Origin: Halieaceae bacterium
Lineage (GTDB): Bacteria; Pseudomonadota; Gammaproteobacteria; Pseudomonadales; Halieaceae
Assembly: GCA_028282105.1 (NCBI GenBank)
Contig: JANQIO010000178.1
Coordinates: 1 to 64,000 of the forward strand
Direction of reading: 5' to 3'
DNA: 64,000 nucleotides
The translations under genes were made by a program, and so were the position numbers. Below the pieces are notes generated by a model. It was given only the letters and a program-made list of their open reading frames with translations, did not search any database and was not told the origin of the DNA. Shown here in pieces: positions 1 to 8,500 of the stretch (positions are counted from its first letter, which is position 1; each line of letters starts with the position of its first letter).

Positions 1-519
1 GGCACCACCTTCCGCGCCCTGGTGAAGAAGAAGTTCCCGGACCTGGACATCAACCACGTTCACCATGCCGGCAACTCTTCCGGCGTGGTCGGCGGCGCCG
101 CCGCCGTGCTAATGGCCTCACCCGAGTACGCCAAGGCCCAGGGCTGGAAGCCCCGGGCGCGGATTGTCGCGATGGCGAATATGGGTGACGACCCGACCCT
201 GATGCTGAATGCACCGCTGCCGGCGGCCCGCAAGGTGCTGGCCAAGGCCGGTATGTCCCTGGAGGACATCGACCTGTTTGAAATCAACGAGGCCTTCTCG
301 GTGGTAGCCGAGCGCTTCATCCGCCACCTCGACCTGGACCGCGACAAGGTCAACGTCAACGGCGGCGCCATGGCCCTCGGCCACCCGATCGGCGCCACCG
401 GTTCCATCCTCATCGGCACCATGGTCGATGAGCTGGAGCGTGCCGACAAGCAGTTCGGCCTGGTCACCATGTGCGCCGCTGGCGGCATGGCGCCAGCGGT
501 CATCATCGAACGCGTATAA
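1..519 (+). CDS. Thiolase (acetyl-CoA acyltransferase), C-terminal fragment
   Basis: The gene enters from the left edge, already in frame at base 1, so the ORF-track start at 22 is internal. The encoded part is the C-terminal half of a thiolase. It contains the conserved INEAF stretch, the NGGAMALGHPIGATG segment with the catalytic His, and a CAAGGMAPA end carrying the second catalytic Cys. Thiolases condense or cleave 3-ketoacyl-CoA in beta-oxidation or acetoacetyl-CoA metabolism. Which subtype this is cannot be told without the N-terminus. A strong GC hairpin follows the stop codon, suggesting the end of a transcription unit. Confidence 0.93.
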   Translation, partial: GTTFRALVKKKFPDLDINHVHHAGNSSGVVGGAAAVLMASPEYAKAQGWKPRARIVAMANMGDDPTLMLNAPLPAARKVLAKAGMSLEDIDLFEINEAFSVVAERFIRHLDLDRDKVNVNGGAMALGHPIGATGSILIGTMVDELERADKQFGLVTMCAAGGMAPAVIIERV

Positions 520-527
520 ACCACCCC

Positions 528-553
528 GCACCCCGGCCTCCGCGCCGGGGTGC
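528..553 (+). terminator. Hairpin after the thiolase gene
   Basis: GCACCCCGGC and GCCGGGGTGC form a perfect 10-bp stem around a 6-base loop, starting 8 bases after the thiolase stop. There is no T-run behind it, so it is a terminator-like hairpin, not a textbook intrinsic terminator. Confidence 0.55.
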
Positions 554-746
554 ACGCCCGCCACAGCGCCACTGGTCTGTGCGGCGCCGTCGCAACTGCC
601 CACCGCGCCTGTATGTCGGCGCTGTATCGCAACTCCTTATCGCAGGATAGGCTCAGCCCATCGCAGCCGGCTGTCGTTCTGCCGATGCTTGACTAGCATT
701 GAGGGCTTTGCACAATAGCTCGCCTGACCCGGATCCCAACCCCACC

Positions 747-2618
747 ATGAAGCTTCTCTATACCCTGCTGTTCAGTCTTGTGTTCCTGCCCCTGTCGCTG
801 CAGGCCGATGATGGCCCGCCGGAGCGCGCCGACGTGCCCGAGAAATATCGCTGGGACCTGACCGACATGTACGCCGACAGCAACGCCTGGGAAGCTGATG
901 TGCGCCGCTTCGAGTCCATGCTGGACGATCTGGCCCAGTACCGCGGCACGCTGGACCAGGGCGGCAAGCAACTGCTAACGGCGATCAAGGCCTACGAGGC
1001 TACCTACCAGGTGTTGGGCAATATCTACGTCTATGCCGGCCTGTCGTCGTTTGAAGATCTTCGCAACAGCGATAACAGCGCGCGCTTCTCGCGGGGCCGC
1101 GGTTACATGGCCCGCTTCGAGGAGGCCACCGCCTTCCTGCGCCCGGAGCTGCTGGCCATTGATCCGGAAAAGCTGGAGAGCATGGTCGACCGCACCCCAG
1201 GGCTGGAAACCTACACCCACTGGTTCAATGAGCAGCTGCGGATGCGCGACTACACCCTCAGCGAGAAGGAAGAGCGCATCCTCGCAGCCGCCAGCGACCC
1301 GCTGGGTAAGTTCAACAACGTATTCTCCGCCTTCGCCAATGCCGACCTGCAGTTTGACGACATCGAAGACAGCGCCGGCAACACCCTGACCATGACCCAG
1401 TCGCGCTATGGCGATGCGCTGTACTCACGCGACCCGGAGCTGCGGGAAAACGCCTGGAAATCCCTGTTTTCCGGCTACCAGCAGTGGGGCAACACCCTGG
1501 CCGCCAACTACGAGGGCCACGTAAAGGGCCGGGTGTTTGAGGCGCGCATACGCGGCTTTGACTCCGCCATGCAGGCCTCCACCTACGGCAACGGCGTGCC
1601 CTCTGAGGTTTACACCAACCTGCTCAAGGCGCTGCGCGAAAATGTCGAGCCACTGCAACGCTACCTGCACCTGAAGCGCGAGGCCATGGGCCTGGAGACC
1701 CTACAGGTCTGGGACTCCTATGCGCCGGTGGCGGAGCCGCCCTACCAGGATATTCCCTGGGAACGCGCGCAGACCCTGGTGGCCGAGGCGCTGGAGCCCC
1801 TGGGCGAGGAGTATGTCGAGATTTACTGGCGCGGCTTTGAAGAAGACTGGGCCGACGTGCTGGAAAACAAGGGCAAACGCGGCGGCGCCTATTCCTGGGG
1901 TACCTACAACTCCAAACCCTATTTCTCGATGAACTACCAGGGCAACTTCGGTGACGTCACCACCCTTGCCCACGAGTACGGCCATTCCATACACAGCTAT
2001 CTGGCAAATGCCAACCAGCCCTACGTCTACTCCGGTTACCGCATCTTCATTGCTGAAGTCGCCTCAATGACCAATGAGGCCATTCTCTACCAGAAGATGT
2101 TGAAAGAAGCGCAGACCCGGGACGAGAAGCTGTTCATTTTGCAAAGCTACCTGAGTGAGTTCCGCGGCGCCATGTACCGGCAGGCGAGCCTGGCCGACTT
2201 CGAACTGCAGGCGCACACCCTGGTGGAGAACGGCGAGGCCCTGACCCGGGACAAGCTGGACGCGCTCTATGCCCAGGTGTTTGAGGACTACTACGGTGAC
2301 AGCATTGCCACCGATCCGCTAAATGACAGTGAGTGGAGTCGCATTCCCCACCTGCTGCGCACCGACAATTTCTACGTCTACCAGTACGCCACCTCCTTCG
2401 TTGCCGCAACGGCAATGGCCCGCAAGATACTCAACGAGGGAGAACCGGCCCGCGAGCGCTTCCTGGAAATGCTCAAATCCGGCAGCAGCGACTACCCGGT
2501 AGACCTGCTGAAGAAGGCCGGGGTAGACATGACCACGCCGCAGCCCGTGCTGGACACGGTCGCGGTAATGGACTCACTGGTCGATGAATTTGAAGCCCTG
2601 CTGGCTGAGGACAGCTAA
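747..2618 (+). CDS. pepF: Exported M3-family oligoendopeptidase F-like metallopeptidase
   Basis: A 623-residue M3-family zinc peptidase. The HEYGH motif at about residues 409-413 supplies the zinc ligands and catalytic Glu, and the surrounding TLAHEYGHSIHSYLA segment is typical of oligoendopeptidase F. The ATG at 747 is chosen over the upstream in-frame start at 699 because it begins a clean signal peptide (KLLYTLLFSLVFLPLSLQA). The enzyme should therefore act in the periplasm on short peptides, whereas the classical PepF is cytosolic. It stands alone between two hairpins and appears monocistronic. The family is clear; the exact substrate is not. Confidence 0.92.
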   Translation: MKLLYTLLFSLVFLPLSLQADDGPPERADVPEKYRWDLTDMYADSNAWEADVRRFESMLDDLAQYRGTLDQGGKQLLTAIKAYEATYQVLGNIYVYAGLSSFEDLRNSDNSARFSRGRGYMARFEEATAFLRPELLAIDPEKLESMVDRTPGLETYTHWFNEQLRMRDYTLSEKEERILAAASDPLGKFNNVFSAFANADLQFDDIEDSAGNTLTMTQSRYGDALYSRDPELRENAWKSLFSGYQQWGNTLAANYEGHVKGRVFEARIRGFDSAMQASTYGNGVPSEVYTNLLKALRENVEPLQRYLHLKREAMGLETLQVWDSYAPVAEPPYQDIPWERAQTLVAEALEPLGEEYVEIYWRGFEEDWADVLENKGKRGGAYSWGTYNSKPYFSMNYQGNFGDVTTLAHEYGHSIHSYLANANQPYVYSGYRIFIAEVASMTNEAILYQKMLKEAQTRDEKLFILQSYLSEFRGAMYRQASLADFELQAHTLVENGEALTRDKLDALYAQVFEDYYGDSIATDPLNDSEWSRIPHLLRTDNFYVYQYATSFVAATAMARKILNEGEPARERFLEMLKSGSSDYPVDLLKKAGVDMTTPQPVLDTVAVMDSLVDEFEALLAEDS

Positions 2619-2630
2619 GGGCAGATAGAT

Positions 2631-2663
2631 GCGGGGGCGGCTGCTTGCGCAAACCGCCCCCGC
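2631..2663 (+). terminator. Terminator-like hairpin after the M3 peptidase gene
   Basis: GCGGGGGCGG pairs perfectly with CCGCCCCCGC across a 13-base loop, 12 bases beyond the pepF stop. The following TGTTTCG is only weakly T-rich. Confidence 0.6.
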
Positions 2664-2858
2664 TGTTTCGCCTTCCCTAGCGAAACCTGTCAAGGCGCGC
2701 TCCCCTGCGCCGCCTGTTCGCTCAACGTTTCACTTCACTCAAGGCAGTATCGCAACCCCCGGCAGCGCGCTCATGTCGCCCTGCTCGATTCGGTCTCGGA
2801 CCTGGACCGTATGCACCTAGTGTGAAGAATTCCTGAAGGGAAACAATTAGACGGAAGT

Positions 2859-2876
2859 ACTAAACTAAGGTTTAGT
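2859..2876. promoter_or_regulatory. Palindrome ACTAAAC-N4-GTTTAGT, copy 1
   Basis: A perfect 7-bp inverted repeat with a 4-base centre (ACTAAACTAAGGTTTAGT), just beyond the 3' end of the phytochelatin-synthase-like gene. A closely similar palindrome lies upstream of the same gene at 3671. It could be an operator-type site or a small hairpin; the function is unknown. Confidence 0.45.
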
Positions 2877-2885
2877 TCGCAAAAA

Positions 2886-3587
2886 CTAGTTCGATACTTC
2901 GACAAAACCGCGAGCGCGGCCCGACGCACTGTCATGCTCCTGCATGGCGCCGTAAAGCATCTCCAGCGGCACCCAGGTGAAGGGGTACTTGTAGTCCGCG
3001 GTATCCATGATCAACACCCGGTCGGCCTCGGCATTGTAGGCCCCCAGCGGGCTGATATGTCCTACCCGCCCCTGCCCCAGCGCCTCGCGCTGGTAGTTCA
3101 CCAGCAGGTAGTCACCGGCGGTCGAGAGGTTGCGCTGCACCACCGCACGAAACTCCCCCAGGGTGAGATCATCTCCGTGCACGGCCTGCACCACCAGGCC
3201 ACGGGCCGCCAGCAGCCCGGTCAGGTCTGCCAGCGACATACCGCCAAAGGTGACCTGCAAGCGGGTCCGCACAGCGTCGGTGTCCCGGGTGAAGAAATCT
3301 GACTGGCGGGTGGGCGTGCCCAGCGCATTCAACACGATCGAGCCACTGGCGACACCGCAGTAGCTGCCGAGCTCCTGGGACTGGTAGGCATCCGACAGCG
3401 CCGGGTAGTCGGCCCGGTGCCCGGCATATTCCAGCAGCGCAATCCCCCGGGGCACATCTGCCGCTATCAGGGCCTCCGGCAACGGCAGGTCCTGTTGTTT
3501 CGGCTGCAGCAGGTACCACACGTAGCCGGCAAAGCCGAGCGGCAGCACCAGCAACACCAGGGCGATGATCTTGAGCGCGCGTTTCAT
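2886..3587 (-). CDS. Phytochelatin-synthase-like (C83) cysteine peptidase, membrane anchored
   Basis: A 233-residue protein with an N-terminal signal anchor (about residues 5-27) and a phytochelatin synthase domain. The catalytic triad is visible: Cys77 in SYCGVAS, His177 in GHISPLG and Asp195 in MDTADYKYP. The 18-residue His-Asp spacing is what plant enzymes have. Bacterial homologues mostly hydrolyse glutathione or its S-conjugates to gamma-glutamylcysteine and have little phytochelatin polymerase activity, so a periplasm-facing glutathione or metal-thiol role is inferred. The plant-type C-terminal metal-sensing domain is absent. The gene is alone and is flanked on both sides by similar palindromes. 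Confidence 0.88.
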   Translation of the reverse strand: MKRALKIIALVLLVLPLGFAGYVWYLLQPKQQDLPLPEALIAADVPRGIALLEYAGHRADYPALSDAYQSQELGSYCGVASGSIVLNALGTPTRQSDFFTRDTDAVRTRLQVTFGGMSLADLTGLLAARGLVVQAVHGDDLTLGEFRAVVQRNLSTAGDYLLVNYQREALGQGRVGHISPLGAYNAEADRVLIMDTADYKYPFTWVPLEMLYGAMQEHDSASGRARGFVEVSN

Positions 3588-3670
3588 GGCATTTCCCGCT
3601 ATCCAGACAGCCAGATACTAGCGCGTCCCGCAGCCGCTGTCGGCTGTTCGCGGGGAAGACCAGCCGGCGG

Positions 3671-3688
3671 ACTAAACCAAAGTTTAGG
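3671..3688. promoter_or_regulatory. Palindrome ACTAAAC-N4-GTTTAG, copy 2
   Basis: ACTAAACCAAAGTTTAGG lies in the 152-bp divergent gap between the phytochelatin-synthase-like gene and the hybrid kinase gene. It shares the arms and the CNNA centre of copy 1 read on the other strand (ACTAAACCTTAGTTTAGT). Its position suits an operator for either gene. No regulator is identified. Confidence 0.5.
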
Positions 3689-3739
3689 CGTCCAGAGTCT
3701 GCTACCTACGACTTAAGACGTATTGGCAGGACCCTGCGG

Positions 3740-5509
3740 ATGCACTACTTTGGACCATTGAACCACTGCCTGGCCCGGCCGCTCTTGAAACGCAGCACCT
3801 CAAGCACTGACACCGCCCTCGCAGAGGAGTTATTGCGGCTCCTCTCGGCACAGGTCACGCACTCACCCGTGAGCGTGATCGTGTCCATGAGCATCATCGC
3901 CTACATGGCCTACCAGCAGGCACCGAACCTGCTGTGGCTGTGGAGCTGCTGGCTGGGACTGGTGGTGCTGGCCCAGGCGGCGCGGGTTGTGATTATCCGC
4001 GGGCTGCGGGCGCGCAGCCACCTGGAGCCCCACCGCACGCTGCGCACCGCCGCACTGGTCAACGTCTGCAACACCATTCTCCACAGTGTCTCGCTGGTGT
4101 TCTTCCCGCTGTTCACGCCGTTCCAGGCGGCGCTGCAGTCTATGCTCATTATCGGTATGGGCGTGGTGTCCACGGTCACGGCCATGGGTTTCCTGCCCTT
4201 CGCCCTGGCCCACATCTGCCTGGGCCTGCTGCCGCTGTTCAGCATGTGGGTATGGAGCGGCCTGGCTGGCCCCGGCGGCGTGATGGGCCTGCTGATTGCG
4301 GTCAACGGTTTTGGTTATATGGTCACCCTGTTTTTCGTCTCGCGGCGCATCTTTGCCATGTTCAGGGAGTCGTTTGAAATGCGCGCGCAGTTGGAGGACG
4401 CCCTGACCCAGGCCGAGGCTGCCGGCAATGCCAAGACCCGCTTCCTCGCCTCGGCCAGCCATGACCTGCGGCAGCCCATTCACACCCTGTCGCTATTCAG
4501 CGCCGCGCTGGGCATGCGTGAGCTGGACGCCAGGGCCACCCATATAGCTGAGAACATCGACAGCGCCGTCAAGGCGCTGGCCTACCAGCTCGATGCCCTG
4601 CTCGACATTTCCAAGCTGGACGCCGGCATCGTGTCCGTCAAGCTGACGCGTTTCAACCTGGACACCATGCTGCACCGCCTGCACGAAGAGTTTCTCGCGC
4701 CCGCAGCCGAAAAGGACATCAGTATCTCCCTGGACTGCCCGCAGGCTGCCGTGGTGCGCAGCGACCCGGGGCTGCTGGAGCGCATCATGCGCAACCTCCT
4801 CACCAACGCCATCGCCCACAACAGCGATTGCACTATCCAGGTGGTGGCAACGCGCGAGGGCGAGCTCTGGGAAGTGACCGTGTCCGACACCGGCACCGGT
4901 ATCTCCGAGCATGACCAGCAACACGTTTTCGAGGAGTTCTACCAGGTGGAAAACCCGGAGCGCGACCGCAGCAAGGGCCTGGGTCTGGGCCTTGCCATTG
5001 TCCAGCGCCTGTCGAAGTTGCTTGACCTCAAGCTGGCGCTGGAGTCCGAGCCCGGCTGGGGCACCCGTTTTACGCTGAGCATCCCCGCAGATGCCATGCC
5101 CGCCACCACCACCGAAGCGCAGCGCCAGGTCAGCTCCCTGGAGGAACTCAAGATTCTGGTGGTCGACGATGAAAGCCAGGTGCGCGACGGGATGAAAGTG
5201 CTGCTGGAAGTGCTGGGCTGCAGCGTACAGGTAGCCAGCAACACCAGCGATGCGGTGTCTATGGCGACTACCGAAAAGCCTGACCTGGCGCTGGTGGATT
5301 TTCGACTGCGTGATCACGACACCGGGCTCAACACCATTGATCGGCTGCGCCACCTGTACCCGGGTCTGCCGGCCATCATCATCAGCGGCGATACCGCCCC
5401 GGATCGTCTGCAGCAGGCGCGCGCCGCCGGGGTGCCGATACTGGCCAAGCCCGTGCTGGTAGACCCGCTCAAACAAGCGATTTCAAAGGCCTGCCATATT
5501 GGAGCCTGA
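3740..5509 (+). CDS. Membrane hybrid sensor histidine kinase with C-terminal receiver domain
   Basis: A 589-residue kinase. About six hydrophobic segments lie between residues 35 and 205, followed by a short linker and the dimerisation/phosphoacceptor helix with His241 in ASHDLRQPIHTLSLF. An HATPase domain follows, with N box NLLTNAIAHN, G1 DTGTGIS and G2 GLGLGLAIV. A receiver domain closes the protein, with phosphoacceptor Asp520 in LVDFRLRD and Lys in LAKPVL. No periplasmic sensor domain is visible, so the membrane region itself may sense. The stop codon is 3 bp before the giant GMC fusion gene, implying cotranscription. A NarL-type regulator beyond that gene is a candidate partner, which is inference. 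Confidence 0.93.
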   Translation: MHYFGPLNHCLARPLLKRSTSSTDTALAEELLRLLSAQVTHSPVSVIVSMSIIAYMAYQQAPNLLWLWSCWLGLVVLAQAARVVIIRGLRARSHLEPHRTLRTAALVNVCNTILHSVSLVFFPLFTPFQAALQSMLIIGMGVVSTVTAMGFLPFALAHICLGLLPLFSMWVWSGLAGPGGVMGLLIAVNGFGYMVTLFFVSRRIFAMFRESFEMRAQLEDALTQAEAAGNAKTRFLASASHDLRQPIHTLSLFSAALGMRELDARATHIAENIDSAVKALAYQLDALLDISKLDAGIVSVKLTRFNLDTMLHRLHEEFLAPAAEKDISISLDCPQAAVVRSDPGLLERIMRNLLTNAIAHNSDCTIQVVATREGELWEVTVSDTGTGISEHDQQHVFEEFYQVENPERDRSKGLGLGLAIVQRLSKLLDLKLALESEPGWGTRFTLSIPADAMPATTTEAQRQVSSLEELKILVVDDESQVRDGMKVLLEVLGCSVQVASNTSDAVSMATTEKPDLALVDFRLRDHDTGLNTIDRLRHLYPGLPAIIISGDTAPDRLQQARAAGVPILAKPVLVDPLKQAISKACHIGA

Positions 5510-5512
5510 TCC

Positions 5513-8500
5513 ATGGAAGATGCAGACAGGGAGAGTACGCAGGAGGATGCCGGCACTGCCGCCACCTGGCTGTCCGAGGGACTGGAAGTCCTCATCGCCG
5601 AACTCGACGGCCGAGACCAAAACGGCTCTGCACCCGACTTCGATGTCATCATAATCGGCAGCGGTTATGGCGGCGCCATTGCCGCTTCGCGGCTGGCCTG
5701 GGCAGAGAACGCCGCCGGCGCACCTCTCAAGGTCTGCCTGCTGGAACGTGGCAAGGAATACCTGCCCGGCATGTTTCCCGCCAGTGTTGCCAGCCTTGCC
5801 GGCCACGTCCGCGTGACCACCCCGCGCAGTTGGAACACCGAACAGGAACGCGAGCAGGGTGAAGCCAGTGCCGGGGTCGAGGGTCTCCGGGACGGCCTGT
5901 TTGATATACGCGTGGACGATGACTACAACGTGCTGGTTGCCAACGGCCTGGGCGGCGGCTCCCTGATCAATGCCGGGGTAATGGAGACCCCGCCCGCCAG
6001 CTTCTTCAACAGCGGGTGGCCCAGCGAAATCCTCGAGGATGGCGAGCTCCTGAGTTACTACCGGGACATGAAGCGGGAACTCGGCGCCGCCGATGGCCAC
6101 GGGCGCGACAATACCATCGCCCTGCACGAGCAGGTGCAACGCCAGCCGCTCAAGAAACACAGCGCGCTGAAACAGCTCGCCAGCGGCTCCCCCCACGCCC
6201 AGTTTCGCGATGCCGCCATCACAGTGTCCATGCAGGACAGTGACAATGACGCCGGCGTCGCCATGCGCCGCTGTACCCTGTGCGGCGATTGCGCCACCGG
6301 CTGCAACATGGGAGCCAAAACCTCGCTGGACCTGAACCTGCTGGCCAGGGCCCGACGCCGGGAGCAGATGCGCATCGTTACCGGCGCCACCGTGCTCACG
6401 GTGACGCCCGGCGGTGAGTTCTGGAACGTCGAGGTGGCGCACACACTGCCGACCCTGGCCGCCAAGGAGGGCAAGGCCACCGTTCTCAAGGCTCGCCAGG
6501 TTATCGTCGCTGCCGGTGCGCTCGGCTCAACGGAGATCCTGATGCGCAGCAAACGGGCGGGGCTCGCGGTATCCGATGCGCTCGGGGAAGGTTTCTCCGG
6601 CAACGGCGACATGATCGCCGTGGGCTACAACATGGAGCCCGAAATCAACGCCGTCGCCGACGAGGCCGATGCGCTCGACGCTCGCCGCGTGGGACCGACG
6701 ATTACCGGCGTGGTGGACTGCCGTGACGCCGATCAGCAGCACCCGGTAGTGATTGAAGAGATGGCGGTACCGGGCGCCATGCGCTGGGTGTTTGAAGAGC
6801 TCTACACCACCGTCAATAGCCTGCGCCAGCTCGCCACCGTGGACTGGCGCACCCATGACAAAAAGCACCCCGACCCGGATCCCCTGTCTGTCGACCGCAA
6901 GGCGATCCAGCACAGCCAGGTCTACGCGGTGATCGGTGACGACGGCGCCGACGGCGTGCTGGAATTCCGCGACGACTTTAGCCCCACCAGCGACGGCGCC
7001 ATCACCATCAACTGGCCGAGCGTGCGCAGCAAGCCCCTGTTCCCGGCACAGATAGAGCAGCTCGAATCCCTGGCCAGGCACTCCGATAGCGGTGGCAGCA
7101 TCATCCCCAACCCACTGTGGCGCCCACTACCCGACAACCTGGAGTTTCTTGCCGGCGGCGCCCGGGGCCCGCTGATGACCGTTCACCCGCTGGGCGGTTG
7201 CCCCATGGCCGACAGCGGCAACCAGGGCGTGGTCAATCACTGTGGCCAGGTTTTCAGCGGCAATGGCAAAGCCGTGCACCGCAACCTCGCGGTACTGGAC
7301 GGAGCAATCCTGCCACGGGCCGTCGGCACCAACCCGGCGCTGACCATCGCCGCTCTTTGCGCCCGCGCTATGCCCCACCTGCTCAAACACTGGTGCTACA
7401 CAGCGGTTGCCGAAGACATCGGCGAGCAGTTCCGCCAGCGGCCCCATTTTGACCACATTGAGCCACCAGCCGTCCGGCAGCGCACTGAGATGCAGTTTGC
7501 CGAGCGCCTGCGCGGGCCACTGACGCTCACGGTGGGCGGTGTTGAAAAAGACTACGTCGCGGAGCTGACGCTGTTCTTCAAGGACAAGGCGCTGCACGAG
7601 CTCACCGCCGCCCGGGACCAGAACGGCGGCCTGCACACCCTTACGGTTGCCGATCGCTCCGCCGCCAGCCACAAACGCAGTCAGCTGCGATTGTTTGATC
7701 TCGATACCTGGGAGGCCATAGACCGCGAGTACCTGTCCGGCCGAGAGCTGGAGCAGCGCCTGGACGCGGCAAGCCAACTGACAGCGCCGCTGCGCGGCAG
7801 CCTTACCATCCTCGCCAGGGAGCCTTCAAACGTACTGCAGCGCACCTGGCGCGCCCTGTGCGCCTACTTTGGCAATCGCGGCTGGCGGGATTTTTACCAA
7901 TCGCGCCACCCACTGGAACCGGACAGCGAAGCCGACAAGGCGCACCAGGCAGACAGGCAGAACGCGCCCGGGACGGGTAGCATCGGCTGGAGTGGACTGA
8001 AACACCTGAGCCGCGCCGGCGAGGTGCGCCTGTTTGAATATGAGCTGACGCTGAATACCGACGGCATCACCTCCCCGCTGGCAGAAAAACTGCGGGAAGC
8101 AGACCAGCGTATCCACGGTTACAAGCGCATCGGCTATATGCGGCGCGGCAATCCACTGCGCCAGCTCATGGAAGTGGATCTCGATGCCTTCCCGCAGCTG
8201 GCCAAGCACCGCCCGGCCAAACTCACGCTGCGACCGGAATTCCTGGCCCGCAAGGGCCTGCCCCTGTTCCGGATTTCCAAACAGCAGAACCTGGCGCTGG
8301 CGTTGACTGAGGTGGGCTCGCTGGCGGCCTATTTCATTCGCCTGCTGCTGAACACCCATCTGCTGAGCCTGAGGGCGCCGGACACTGCCCCGGCCCGCAC
8401 ACCCCGGCGCCTGCCGGGGTCGGTGCCCGGGTTGCCGGAGGTCGAGATACATCGCCGCAGGATCACTGAGCGGCCGCCGGGTGCGCCGCCCAGCCACGAG

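Noticed and set aside
3863-4483. Long minus-strand ORF opposite the histidine kinase
   Set aside because: Composition is low-complexity Gln/His/Ala-rich, typical of the antisense frame of a GC-rich gene; the plus frame has all kinase motifs.
6283-6315. CTLCGDCATGC in the GMC domain considered as a ferredoxin-type 4Fe-4S site
   Set aside because: The spacing fits, but many GMC oxidoreductases show this cluster and I cannot confirm a bound iron-sulfur centre from sequence alone; kept only as a note in the gene entry.
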